Made by a program: the position numbers and the translations under genes. Shown one piece after another: positions 36,993-43,808 of a stretch of DNA of 64,000 bases. Within the stretch, counting starts at the first letter, position 1. The number at the start of each line of letters is the position of its first letter. The notes beneath the pieces were generated by a model, which searched no databases, had not been told where the DNA came from, and saw only the letters and a program-made list of their open reading frames with translations. Source of the stretch: a virus; the IMG/VR virus record IMGVR_UViG_3300005534_000011, positions 1-64,000 of that record; one strand, given 5' to 3'.

Positions 36993-37223
36993 ATGACCAC
37001 TAATCGGGTGTTCAAGAAGGGTGACACCGTAGGTTTAAAGGCATCGGTTCGTAAAGGTTGGAAGTGTCCAGAAGGCCGAGAGGACAACCAAACCGCCGAT
37101 ATCAGAGCGACCTACAGCGATAAAGGCGAATGCTGGTTAGACCATGATTTACACGGCTGCAAGTATTGGAATCAAGAGGATTTGATTTTGATTCAAGCGG
37201 TTGAAGACAAGACGCCCCAATAG
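36993..37223 (+). CDS. Small SH3-like protein, 76 aa
   Basis: ATG 36993 directly after the previous stop. FKKGDTVGLKASVRKGW opens a barrel-like sequence comparable to that at 32377; GECWLDHDLHGCKYW has two cysteines with a histidine. Role unknown. The stop codon overlaps the loop of a terminator. Confidence 0.6.
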   Translation: MTTNRVFKKGDTVGLKASVRKGWKCPEGREDNQTADIRATYSDKGECWLDHDLHGCKYWNQEDLILIQAVEDKTPQ

Positions 37224-37232
37224 GGGCTTTTT
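37214..37232 (+). terminator. Rho-independent terminator overlapping a stop codon
   Basis: GCCCC and GGGGC (37214-37218, 37223-37227) with an AATA loop containing part of the TAG stop, then T5. Confidence 0.85.
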
Positions 37233-37260
37233 GTTGTTCAAAAATATTTGCATCAAATGC

Positions 37261-37288
37261 TTGCAATAGGTTGGAAACCGGTTATAAT
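37261..37288 (+). promoter_or_regulatory. Promoter with GCATCAAATGC abutting the -35
   Basis: AAAATATTTGCATCAAATGC precedes TTGCAA (37261-37266); 16 bases; TATAAT (37283-37288). Confidence 0.86.
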
Positions 37289-37319
37289 GAACCACACCAA
37301 CCAAATCAAGGATTCAAAA

Positions 37320-37727
37320 ATGAAAACCCAAGCCGAACTGATTCAAGAAGCTGTTACCAACGCCGCCGAAGGTTGTGCAATATTCAATGCAAAAATGGTC
37401 GAACTGTTTCCGGTGTATATTGCACTGGCACGCCCTCGTAAGTTGCTGGGTGATAACGTAGAAATCGAATTCGCCAACGTTTCCAACCGTTCCGAATGCT
37501 CTAGCGGGATTCTGATGAATGCTAGTGGTCATATGCGGTTTATGATGCAACTTAACGAAGGTGTTAATACCGTCGCAAATTCGTTTGATATTGACTTATT
37601 GACGTGGCATCATCAAGCACGTAGTGTTTTGAAGTTCCGTCGAATCAAAGGCAAGACCCCAGCCGAAGCCCTGCAAAAGTTGGCGGTCTGGTTTGAAAAG
37701 AATCAGGACATTATCAAGGCAATCTAA
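37320..37727 (+). CDS. Hypothetical protein, 135 aa
   Basis: CAAGGATTCAAAA precedes ATG 37320. Helical N-terminus (AELIQEAVTNAAEG), beta middle (DNVEIEFANVS, HMRFMMQLNEGVN) and a closing helix (TPAEALQKLAVWFEKN). No family recognised. Confidence 0.62.
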   Translation: MKTQAELIQEAVTNAAEGCAIFNAKMVELFPVYIALARPRKLLGDNVEIEFANVSNRSECSSGILMNASGHMRFMMQLNEGVNTVANSFDIDLLTWHHQARSVLKFRRIKGKTPAEALQKLAVWFEKNQDIIKAI

Positions 37728-37738
37728 TTGGGGTGGCT

Positions 37739-38086
37739 ATGGAAAAGGATTTGTTAGCACCGTGTGACAAGTGCCCCAGCATCACCGATAAGGAAGTGGG
37801 TTATATCGCTGGGGCTTCTGTAATGCTGTTTAAGACGTTCAACGGATCAAGCCGATATGTTTATCAGGTGCAAGGCCGTAACGTCGCTGTGATGCATATA
37901 GCGGCTGATATGAGCAAAGCTGCTAGGGTTGTGTCGGTGTATGCATTACCAGATTATAAAAATGCCGGGTTGTTCCGAAAGTTGTATTACAGTGCCATGA
38001 AAGATCATGGCCGGGTCAAGTTAGGTGATGAATTGTCTAACTGTACTCAAGTGCTCGACTTAATCCACGAAATCAAAAACATCTAA
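37739..38086 (+). CDS. Hypothetical protein with GNAT-like segment, 115 aa
   Basis: GGGGTGG precedes ATG 37739. CDKCPS near the start is a CxxC. VVSVYALPDYKNAGLFRKLYYSAMKDHG (split by function into strand and helix) resembles the acetyl-CoA-binding loop and helix of GNAT acetyltransferases, where a Q/RxxG loop follows a YVxPxYR strand. The rest of the fold is too short for a normal GNAT, so this is a weak assignment. Confidence 0.45.
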   Translation: MEKDLLAPCDKCPSITDKEVGYIAGASVMLFKTFNGSSRYVYQVQGRNVAVMHIAADMSKAARVVSVYALPDYKNAGLFRKLYYSAMKDHGRVKLGDELSNCTQVLDLIHEIKNI

Positions 38087-38096
38087 GGGCTTGATC

Positions 38097-38315
38097 ATGT
38101 GTCGCAAATTCATCAAAAATTCTGATATGCGGGAATTGGTCAACTTTGCCGAGGGGATCGGCTATAGTGTGGAACTAACCAAGGGTAAGCACCTAAAGTT
38201 TACCCTTCCCGGTGTGTCGCCGGTCTTCACAAGTTCAACCCCCAGTGATTACAGAAGCTGGGCTAACTGTCGAGCACGCTTGAAGCGGTTGGTGTCTGGG
38301 CTGATGGCGGCCTAA
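38097..38315 (+). CDS. HicA-like small protein, 72 aa
   Basis: ATG 38097. YSVELTKGKHLKFTLPG resembles the GxH strand of HicA mRNA interferases, and VFTSSTPSDYRSWANCRARL is the shared tail of a phage HicA-like group. No HicB antitoxin is next to it. Catalytic His is present (KGKH), but activity in this phage subgroup is untested as far as I know. Confidence 0.55.
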   Translation: MCRKFIKNSDMRELVNFAEGIGYSVELTKGKHLKFTLPGVSPVFTSSTPSDYRSWANCRARLKRLVSGLMAA

Positions 38316-38335
38316 AAATAATTTGATGCAATCCC

Positions 38336-38364
38336 TTGACGGGGTGGTTAGGTTGCATCATACT
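38336..38364 (+). promoter_or_regulatory. Sigma70-type promoter
   Basis: TTGACG (38336-38341), 17 bases, CATACT (38359-38364). TTTGATGCAATCC lies just upstream. Confidence 0.65.
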
Positions 38365-38391
38365 GACTACACAATCAAAGGAGCTACACAA

Positions 38392-38610
38392 ATGAAACTT
38401 ACACCATTGCAAGCAAGTAAGAAAATCCGCGAACATCTGAATCAAGGTAACGGCATATACATTGATGGTCGTTACTATGATGTCAGGGTACATGCTGGAA
38501 TGTTGCAGGTTTCCGACTTTCGAAGCTGGTTTGTTGTGCAACCCGGTGCCGAGTTCCGTAACAGCCACGGTCGTACACTCTTCACCTATGAACCGATAGA
38601 AGGGGCTTGA
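38392..38610 (+). CDS. Hypothetical protein, 72 aa
   Basis: AAGGAGCTACACAA precedes ATG 38392. Helix (ASKKIREHLNQG) then strands (GIYIDGRYYDVRVHAGMLQV). No family recognised. Confidence 0.6.
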   Translation: MKLTPLQASKKIREHLNQGNGIYIDGRYYDVRVHAGMLQVSDFRSWFVVQPGAEFRNSHGRTLFTYEPIEGA

Positions 38611-38611
38611 C

Positions 38612-38818
38612 ATGGCGAACCAAATCACCGCTATGCAAACTCAAGTTGATGAGCTTACAACCCGCATCAACTTAGCTGATGACAGCTTGCAATCATTCCG
38701 GGCGTATCTGTCAAGTCCGAAATTCACCGGGGACAGTGAGTTACAAGGTTACATATCAATTCAAGATGTTGAACACCATCTAGCCGCTATCTGGCGGGAG
38801 TTACACGGTTTGAATTGA
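38612..38818 (+). CDS. Small coiled-coil protein, 68 aa
   Basis: One base after the previous stop. TAMQTQVDELTTRINLADDS is a heptad helix; the second half is helical as well. Terminator follows immediately. No family recognised. Confidence 0.6.
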   Translation: MANQITAMQTQVDELTTRINLADDSLQSFRAYLSSPKFTGDSELQGYISIQDVEHHLAAIWRELHGLN

Positions 38819-38821
38819 TCC

Positions 38822-38847
38822 AAGCCCCTGATTCTAGGGGCTTTTTA
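38822..38847 (+). terminator. Rho-independent terminator
   Basis: AAGCCCCT and AGGGGCTT around GATTCT with T5, identical to 35699. Confidence 0.92.
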
Positions 38848-38874
38848 TTGTCCAAAAATATTTGTATCAAATGC

Positions 38875-38902
38875 TTGCATTACATCAAATAGCTGTTAGA
38901 AT
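38875..38902 (+). promoter_or_regulatory. Promoter with upstream GTATCAAATGC
   Basis: AAAAATATTTGTATCAAATG precedes TTGCAT (38875-38880); 16 bases; TAGAAT (38897-38902). One base differs from the GCATCAAATGC element. Confidence 0.8.
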
Positions 38903-38934
38903 GAACTCACACCAACCGAAACAGGAATTCGAAA

Positions 38935-39147
38935 ATGGTCATGAAACTGGAACAAATAACCGAAGCTCTGAAAAACAAACATTTGGAAACTGTCAAGAAG
39001 GAACTATGTCGGTATGGTGATATCTTGGATGTGCAGGACTGGGAAGACCACCACGGGGCACATCGTTGTTATACCATTCAATACCAAAATGCAAGTTTCG
39101 ATATATCTATGTTGAACGGTGCAACCATCAATATCAAACAGGGTTGA
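38935..39147 (+). CDS. Hypothetical protein, 70 aa
   Basis: CAGGAATTCGAAA precedes ATG 38935 (ATG 38941 also possible). Helical start (EQITEALKNKHLETVKKEL) and beta end (CYTIQYQNASFDISML). No family recognised. Confidence 0.58.
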   Translation: MVMKLEQITEALKNKHLETVKKELCRYGDILDVQDWEDHHGAHRCYTIQYQNASFDISMLNGATINIKQG

Positions 39148-39151
39148 ACAT

Positions 39152-39328
39152 ATGAAATTTCAAGACACCTTTACAGACCGGCTGACCGGACAAAAGTTTA
39201 CGGTTGAAATTGAAATCAACCAAGGCGAAGTGTCGAAATTGTTAGCCGCTAGGGCATGGGGCAGCAAGTCCGGGAAAAGTCAAGCCCTGAATGGTGATAT
39301 CAAATGCAAAATTATTAAACGTGAATAG
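39152..39328 (+). CDS. Small basic protein, 58 aa
   Basis: ATG 39152, four bases after the previous stop. Beta start (KFTVEIEINQGE), Lys/Ser-rich end (SKSGKSQ, KCKIIKRE). No family recognised. Confidence 0.58.
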   Translation: MKFQDTFTDRLTGQKFTVEIEINQGEVSKLLAARAWGSKSGKSQALNGDIKCKIIKRE

Positions 39329-39341
39329 CATCAAATAGGGG

Positions 39342-39369
39342 TTGCATTTGATGCAACCCCTGCTATACT
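39342..39369 (+). promoter_or_regulatory. Dyad promoter, perfect 11-bp arms
   Basis: TTGCAT (39342-39347), 16-base spacer ending TGC, TATACT (39364-39369). Arms AGGGGTTGCAT and ATGCAACCCCT with TTG between them: the clearest example of the class. Confidence 0.92.
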
Positions 39370-39400
39370 AACCCCATACCAACCAAATCGAGTAAACATC

Positions 39401-39646
39401 ATGGCACGTCAAACCCGCTACACCGTACAGGCACTACGCGCAGATATCAAAGAATTGAACGAGACTTTGAAGGCAACCGGGTACTATCTGGGGGTTGAAT
39501 GCCGCAACGGTTACACCGGGTTGGACGAATACCGGGTTAGTACAGACCCGGCTAAGCGTGATACTTGCGTTCGCAATATCGAATGTGGGTCGCCCCGCGA
39601 TTGTTGGGAAGCGGCTCGCCTGTATACCCCACGCGATAACAGCTAA
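39401..39646 (+). CDS. Basic hypothetical protein, 81 aa
   Basis: CGAGTAAACATC precedes ATG 39401. Arg-rich helical start (RQTRYTVQALRADIKELN), then GYYLGVECRNGY and a C-terminal CGSPRDCWEAARLY. This layout, ending in a conserved-looking CxxxxDCW, is known from early phage proteins without role. Confidence 0.6.
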   Translation: MARQTRYTVQALRADIKELNETLKATGYYLGVECRNGYTGLDEYRVSTDPAKRDTCVRNIECGSPRDCWEAARLYTPRDNS

Positions 39647-39664
39647 AATAGTTTGATAAAGGGT

Positions 39665-39693
39665 TTACATTTGATGTAAACCCTTGCTAGAAT
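39665..39693 (+). promoter_or_regulatory. Dyad promoter, perfect 11-bp arms with changed sequence
   Basis: TTACAT (39665-39670), 17 bases, TAGAAT (39688-39693). Arms AGGGTTTACAT and ATGTAAACCCT: both sides changed relative to 39342 while pairing is kept. Confidence 0.85.
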
Positions 39694-39726
39694 CTAATCA
39701 CACCAACCGCTTTAGGAGCTTTCAAA

Positions 39727-40017
39727 ATGAAAAATCTGATTCTTGGTATCGCACTGGTAACCGCATCCTTCGCCGCTGTTGCGGATGGTCAACAAAAATG
39801 CGCAGAATTGGTTCACACCAGAACTCTGGCCCCAATCTCCGAATTCTCCGACGCAACCGCCGCCACTCCTTATTACACCGTGGCTCGCCAAAAAGGCGGT
39901 TCGACCACTACCTATCAATGTGATGGGATGGGTAACTATCGGCAGTTGATGGATTACGGGTGGTCCATCTGGCGCACCGGTAACGAATGGAACGCTGTTC
40001 ACTGGATGCAGGGTTGA
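39727..40017 (+). CDS. Secreted periplasmic protein, 96 aa
   Basis: TAGGAGCTTTCAAA precedes ATG 39727. MKNLILGIALVTASFAAVAD is a clear Sec signal peptide with cleavage after AVA (about residue 19). The mature 77 residues contain two cysteines (KCAELV, YQCDGM) likely paired in the periplasm, then an aromatic C-terminus. No family recognised; an envelope role such as exclusion of other phages is possible. Confidence 0.72.
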   Translation: MKNLILGIALVTASFAAVADGQQKCAELVHTRTLAPISEFSDATAATPYYTVARQKGGSTTTYQCDGMGNYRQLMDYGWSIWRTGNEWNAVHWMQG

Positions 40018-40027
40018 TAAAAAGGGG

Positions 40028-40056
40028 TTGCAATTTGATGTAACCCCTAGTAAACT
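40028..40056 (+). promoter_or_regulatory. Dyad promoter
   Basis: TTGCAA (40028-40033), 17 bases, TAAACT (40051-40056). Near copy of 31255 including the downstream GCAATCACACCAACC. Confidence 0.82.
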
Positions 40057-40087
40057 GCAATCACACCAACCGATAGAGGGTCCGAAC

Positions 40088-40354
40088 ATGTCTTACATCG
40101 TCGCCAAAGCAGCAAAGGCCCTCCTAGACAAAGCTCTGGATGAGGCGTCGGCGGAACTTCGACAATTCGATCAGTTCAAGGGTGCAATGGGCATGACCCC
40201 GGACCATATCAAAGCTACCCCGGAGTTTCGGAAAGCAAAACATGCATTTGATGTAGCTTTTCAGACTTCCCGGAATTTTAACGGGGACTTTAACAAACGG
40301 TACAAAAAAGAAATTGCCGCCGACCGTCGCGCACGCTACAATCAATCCATTTAA
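40088..40354 (+). CDS. Helical hypothetical protein, 88 aa
   Basis: GAGGGTCCGAAC precedes ATG 40088. Highly charged and helical (AKALLDKALDEASAELRQFDQ, KRYKKEIAADRRARY). No family recognised. Shares the message with 40367. Confidence 0.62.
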   Translation: MSYIVAKAAKALLDKALDEASAELRQFDQFKGAMGMTPDHIKATPEFRKAKHAFDVAFQTSRNFNGDFNKRYKKEIAADRRARYNQSI

Positions 40355-40366
40355 GGAGTTACAACC

Positions 40367-40684
40367 ATGTCCGAATTGATCAAAGAACTATCCGCCGCTC
40401 TGGACTTCGCCACCGAAGTTTTGAATACGGCACCCCCGCAAATCTGTCAGGTCAAACTGACCGCCGAACCGGGTAAGGTTTGGATTCGTCTGGTGTATAC
40501 CGAATTGAACCGGGACGGAACTGTAAGCGACCGTAGCCGCTGCTGGGGGTTCATGGATGCAGACGGCAACCTCTGGAAGTCGGCAGGCTGGAAGGCCCCA
40601 GCCAAAAACAAACCACGCGGAACACTGGCGGATTTGCACGACCCCAAGAAGGTCGAAAGCTGGCGGTATGGTGGTGTGCAATAA
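40367..40684 (+). CDS. Hypothetical protein, 105 aa
   Basis: AAGGAGTTACAACC precedes ATG 40367. Helical start, beta middle (GKVWIRLVYTELNRDG), tryptophan-rich WKSAGWKAPAKNKPRG loop. No family recognised. Terminator 12 bases after the stop. Confidence 0.62.
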   Translation: MSELIKELSAALDFATEVLNTAPPQICQVKLTAEPGKVWIRLVYTELNRDGTVSDRSRCWGFMDADGNLWKSAGWKAPAKNKPRGTLADLHDPKKVESWRYGGVQ

Positions 40685-40696
40685 CCGAAATTGATG

Positions 40697-40724
40697 AAAA
40701 GCCCCTAGAATCAGGGGCTTTTTG
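40697..40724 (+). terminator. Rho-independent terminator
   Basis: AAAAGCCCCT and AGGGGCTTTT around AGAATC, then T-run. Confidence 0.92.
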
Positions 40725-40751
40725 TTGTCCAAAAATATTTGCATCAAATGC

Positions 40752-40779
40752 TTGACCGGCCCTCAAATTGATGTAAACT
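40752..40779 (+). promoter_or_regulatory. Promoter with GCATCAAATGC abutting the -35
   Basis: AAAAATATTTGCATCAAATG precedes TTGACC (40752-40757); 16 bases; TAAACT (40774-40779). A small hairpin AAAGGC/GCCTTT (40790-40806) lies in the leader before the RBS AAGGGAG. Confidence 0.8.
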
Positions 40780-40824
40780 AACCATATCGAAAGGCAAAAC
40801 GCCTTTTCCAAGGGAGTCAAGACC

Positions 40825-41646
40825 ATGGCAGTAGTAGATAGCAAAGACCTGTACACCTTCATATCGACCGGCGACAAAGTGGCTATGTACACCCTGCGGG
40901 TTATGTGTCTGTGCCGGGTTCAGGTGGGTGATTCCGCATTCAATGAAATGCGTGACTATTACATTCAAAACCTGTCGAACGACAAGGCAACCGCCGAAGC
41001 GAAAGCGGCTGAAATGTCCGGCCTGATGAATCTGGAATTTAAAGGGAACGCGGATTTTGAATTGAATGAAATCCGTCGAATCCGTGACGAAATGGCATCC
41101 GAAAAACGTGAAGCGGCAGAACGGGCGCATCAAGAGCGTATCGCCGAATGGGCGGCAGAACGCGCAGAACAGATTCAAGCTGGTGTGTTCATCATGGGTA
41201 AACATACCGGTAAAACCGCCGCCGAAGTCGCTGTAGAGGATTTGGGGTATCTGTTCTGGCTGGCCGGTGAAGTGGAAGCAAACGGCAAACTAGGGATTTG
41301 TGCGAAAATCGCCGCTAATTACATCCAGTTGACCGGGGTTGAACTCCCCGGCTACATCGGTGAAGTTGATCAACCAATTGAAGTAACCGCAACCCTGAAG
41401 CGTGTGTTTTGGACCCAATCCCAATACCCTACATTGATGCACATTGCAACTACCGTACAGGGTAACGAGATTGTGTTTTTCAGCGTTGCTCAGGGCTTCA
41501 AGGAAATTGAAATCGGCCAGACCTTCACCATCACCGGCACCGTTAAAGAACAGAGAGAAGGCTGGGGCGGTACTAAACAGACTGTTATCGGCAAACCTAA
41601 GCTCCCTAAGCCAGCCAAAGCGGCAAAGGTTAAGAAGGTGGTTTGA
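40825..41646 (+). CDS. Protein with ExoX C-terminal-like segment, 273 aa
   Basis: The largest protein of the 25-43 kb region. After a helical, charged N-terminal half (coiled coil around residues 90-115), FIMGKHTGKTAAEVAVEDLGYLFWLAGE (residues ~124-151) matches the FGKYKGKxxxEVAxxDPxYLxWL segment found at the C-terminus of exodeoxyribonuclease X and in many phage proteins. The last 100 residues have OB-like strands (FTITGTVKEQREGWGG) and a Lys/Ala/Pro tail. DNA or RNA binding is likely; no nuclease catalytic motif is seen. Confidence 0.6.
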   Translation: MAVVDSKDLYTFISTGDKVAMYTLRVMCLCRVQVGDSAFNEMRDYYIQNLSNDKATAEAKAAEMSGLMNLEFKGNADFELNEIRRIRDEMASEKREAAERAHQERIAEWAAERAEQIQAGVFIMGKHTGKTAAEVAVEDLGYLFWLAGEVEANGKLGICAKIAANYIQLTGVELPGYIGEVDQPIEVTATLKRVFWTQSQYPTLMHIATTVQGNEIVFFSVAQGFKEIEIGQTFTITGTVKEQREGWGGTKQTVIGKPKLPKPAKAAKVKKVV

Positions 41647-41911
41647 CAGGACATCAAAGCGGGTCTAAGGTGGTGTTAAGCGTACACGGATGTATGCGGT
41701 TGTTGGGCGTCCACTCCCAACCGCCAGCCCCTTGCCCGCAAGTCTAAAAGCTTCGCGGGCATTTTTATGTCAATTTTTAGAGTATCGAAATGAAATATCA
41801 TCAAAATTTGATGTTGCATTGCATCAAAACCTATGGCAAAATGATAGTAATCGGAGCATATACCCCATTTCTGGCGGTCATGATCTGGTCTGAAATCAAA
41901 AACATTTTGGG
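41647..41911 (+). other. Gene-poor stretch with structured RNA-like sequence and terminator
   Basis: After the 40825 gene, two neighbouring stems can form: GCGGTT...GGG with CCCAACCGC (about 41697-41724) and the terminator stem TGCCCGC/GCGGGCA (41734-41761). One frame of 24 codons (41841-41915, hydrophobic) has no RBS. I see no tRNA in spite of the structure. Confidence 0.45.
41733..41767 (+). terminator. Rho-independent terminator
   Basis: TGCCCGC (41734-41740) and GCGGGCA (41755-41761) with a 14-base loop, then T5. Confidence 0.85.
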
Positions 41912-41939
41912 TTGATTTTAAAAAGGAGTTTGATAGAAT
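41912..41939 (+). promoter_or_regulatory. Possible promoter close to the 41954 start
   Basis: TTGATT (41912-41917), 16 bases, TAGAAT (41934-41939). The expected start would remove most of the GGAAGGG ribosome-binding site, so this may be fortuitous. Confidence 0.35.
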
Positions 41940-41953
41940 AGGAAGGGTAAGAC

Positions 41954-42313
41954 ATGAAAGCCAAGAATTTGATACATGAATTGATTCCAGCGGAAAAACG
42001 GCTGGCTAAGATTGATGAAATCGACCGGGAGTTAGAGCGGCGGTTAGCAGCTCAGGAAATCACCCTTGTCGAGTATTTCGAAACCAAACAACCCTTGACA
42101 GTCAAGCGGTTTAAAGAGTTTCGGTTAGTTGCACGGGCTCGCGGTTGGAACCTGAGCGAAAACCTTGATGTACCCGAGGTGTCAGAAGCTCTAGAAGAAC
42201 CCGAGGTGTTAGAGGTTCTGGAACCAGCCAAGCCGGTGCCCATTCGTCAAAGGCTGTTAGGCTTCTTGATTGTATTACTGATGATGTGTGCTGTTTCGTG
42301 GGTTTGGCGGTGA
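41954..42313 (+). CDS. Tail-anchored membrane protein, 119 aa
   Basis: GGAAGGG precedes ATG 41954. A charged cytoplasmic part with coiled-coil features (ELERRLAAQEI) leads to an acidic Val/Glu/Pro repeat (VPEVSEALEEPEVLEVLEP, residues 76-94) and a C-terminal hydrophobic helix (LLGFLIVLLMMCAVSWVW). Orientation is N-in with the helix at the very end. No family recognised. Confidence 0.62.
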   Translation: MKAKNLIHELIPAEKRLAKIDEIDRELERRLAAQEITLVEYFETKQPLTVKRFKEFRLVARARGWNLSENLDVPEVSEALEEPEVLEVLEPAKPVPIRQRLLGFLIVLLMMCAVSWVWR

Positions 42314-42344
42314 TACATCAAACCCAAAAATGATGCAAAAGTGC

Positions 42345-42372
42345 TTTACAACCCAACTGGGTTTGATATAAT
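42345..42372 (+). promoter_or_regulatory. Promoter with consensus -10
   Basis: TTTACA (42345-42350), 16-base spacer ACCCAACTGGGTTTGA containing ACCCA/TGGGT, TATAAT (42367-42372). Confidence 0.82.
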
Positions 42373-42401
42373 CAACCTACTTACTTAAAAGGATGTACAT
42401 C

Positions 42402-42917
42402 ATGACCAAATCGACCGCTACCCAAGCCGCCAAACCAGCTAAAGCCAAAACCACTGCTGTGTCGGCACCCAATCTAACAACCGTGGGTCCGGTTGTGGAC
42501 AAGACCCCGCCGAAGCGTGTACGCAAGCCAGCCGCACCCAAGGCGGTCCCAACCACACCGGTTCAAGTTGCCCCAGTTGTTCCTGTAACGCCTGTAGCAC
42601 CTGTGATCGTTATCCCGGTCAAAACCGGTGCAGGCCGTCCAATCTCGGCAGAAGCCGCGAAAGTTCGTCGTCGGGTGGTGGGTGTGTGGTTCAAACTGGT
42701 CGCGGCTGGTGAAACCGAGGTGACGGTTAAGGCAACCGCCAAAATTGTCAAGCTCAAAAAGGTCACTGTATCCAACACTATCCGTTGGGCTGAATCGGTT
42801 GGACTCATTACCCGAATCGGTTACAAGTTGAAAGCCGGTCCCGGTCGTAAAGAAGTGTTCTATACCGTCAACCCGGCCAAGCTGACCGAAATGGTAGCGA
42901 TTCCAGAGGCGGCGTGA
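42402..42917 (+). CDS. Putative DNA-binding protein: Pro/Ala-rich N-terminus plus winged helix
   Basis: AAGGA selects ATG 42402. Residues 1-75 are a disordered Ala/Lys/Pro/Val tract of histone-H1-like composition. The C-terminal part (AAKVRRRVVGVWFKLVAAG, TVKATAKIVKLKKVTVSNTI, RWAESVGLITRIGYKL) forms a winged-helix-like domain like that at 25088. It may coat DNA or act as regulator; the strong promoter suggests abundance. Confidence 0.62.
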   Translation: MTKSTATQAAKPAKAKTTAVSAPNLTTVGPVVDKTPPKRVRKPAAPKAVPTTPVQVAPVVPVTPVAPVIVIPVKTGAGRPISAEAAKVRRRVVGVWFKLVAAGETEVTVKATAKIVKLKKVTVSNTIRWAESVGLITRIGYKLKAGPGRKEVFYTVNPAKLTEMVAIPEAA

Positions 42918-43015
42918 TGTTCTGTCGCATTTGTGGGGCTCGCCTGTACGTGAAGGGGGTTTGCACCATCTTTTGCCCTAACCGTAAGTGTGGGGTTGGA
43001 CCACCCTTTACATAA
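42917..43015 (+). CDS. Tiny zinc-ribbon protein, 32 aa
   Basis: ATG 42917 overlaps the previous TGA. CRICGARLY and CPNRKCGVG place four cysteines in ribbon spacing. Coupled to the winged-helix gene, so possibly a partner. Confidence 0.55.
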   Translation: MFCRICGARLYVKGVCTIFCPNRKCGVGPPFT

Positions 43016-43033
43016 GACACCTGAAACCAAATC

Positions 43034-43058
43034 AAAGCCCCTTAACCGGGGTTTTTTG
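43034..43058 (+). terminator. Rho-independent terminator
   Basis: GCCCC and GGGGT around TTAACC with T6; near copy of 25569 with one wobble pair. Confidence 0.82.
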
Positions 43059-43076
43059 TTGTCTGTAGAAAAGTGG

Positions 43077-43104
43077 TTGACCTAGTGACAGATTCGTGTA
43101 TAGT
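43077..43104 (+). promoter_or_regulatory. Sigma70-type promoter
   Basis: TTGACC (43077-43082), 16-base spacer ending TG, TATAGT (43099-43104). Confidence 0.75.
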
Positions 43105-43134
43105 GCCGCCCATTCTGTTTTGAATAGGTGACCC

Positions 43135-43788
43135 ATGAATCAAAATACAATCCTAGACCTGTTCCGACATCATCAGGACCGCAACCTAACCGATTACAGG
43201 GCGCTCAAGTTGGCTTTCTGGTATGACATGCAACAAGCCGGGGCCGAGCTGTTAGGGGCCGGATGGTATAGCACGGTGTGGGCAATTGGTGGGCGAGTGT
43301 ACAAGATCAATTCGGGATCGAACGGCGGGCGTGATGGGTTTGTGCATTGGGTTGATGGTATCCGTGGGTTTGATTCCAACCCCCACTTGCCTAGGGTTGG
43401 TTCAATCGCTGTGGATTATGAGAGGTATTGCATCGAATTAGAGCCCCTGACCCCTTTGCAGCCTAGCGACTTCGAATTGATGGGGTTTGCTGGATTTGAT
43501 ACAACTGTTAAAGGGCTGGCTGATTATGTCCGGGGATTGCCTGATTTGGTCGAGGCTATCGAGCTGGCGTATGGGATCGTACAACGGGTGAACCCCGAAC
43601 ATGACTATGGCCCTAACCCTGATTTGTTCTGTAAGCTGTCGTCTATTGACTTTTCGAACGGTTCACGGTTCCCTAATTTGATGAAACGCGGGGATACACT
43701 GGTACTTAACGATCCGGTTGCCTATAGTGCTGAATCAATCGAGCCCTATAACATCAAATTGCGTCAAAGTCTAGGTCTAGCGGCCTGA
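43135..43788 (+). CDS. Kinase-fold protein C
   Basis: The 217-residue protein has GAGWYSTV (41-48) as glycine loop, VYKINSG with K57, and LVLNDPVA (189-196) as the metal-binding strand, in the same order as the proteins at 2678 and 3484. The catalytic loop is altered: around IDFSNGSRFPNLMKRG an Asn-x-Met remains but the HxD/HGxN residues are not evident. It may be a pseudokinase or a diverged kinase. It has its own promoter, 40 kb from its relatives. Confidence 0.55.
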   Translation: MNQNTILDLFRHHQDRNLTDYRALKLAFWYDMQQAGAELLGAGWYSTVWAIGGRVYKINSGSNGGRDGFVHWVDGIRGFDSNPHLPRVGSIAVDYERYCIELEPLTPLQPSDFELMGFAGFDTTVKGLADYVRGLPDLVEAIELAYGIVQRVNPEHDYGPNPDLFCKLSSIDFSNGSRFPNLMKRGDTLVLNDPVAYSAESIEPYNIKLRQSLGLAA

Positions 43789-43808
43789 TCTTTATTTGAT
43801 GAAACCTA

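Noticed and set aside
41650-41760. Possible tRNA
   Set aside because: Stems are present but there is no GTTCGANTC T-loop, no acceptor stem pairing and no anticodon arm.
25088-42917. The repeated promoter cassettes as a CRISPR array
   Set aside because: Repeats are 200-900 bases apart, flank genes and contain -35/-10 boxes; no regular spacers exist.
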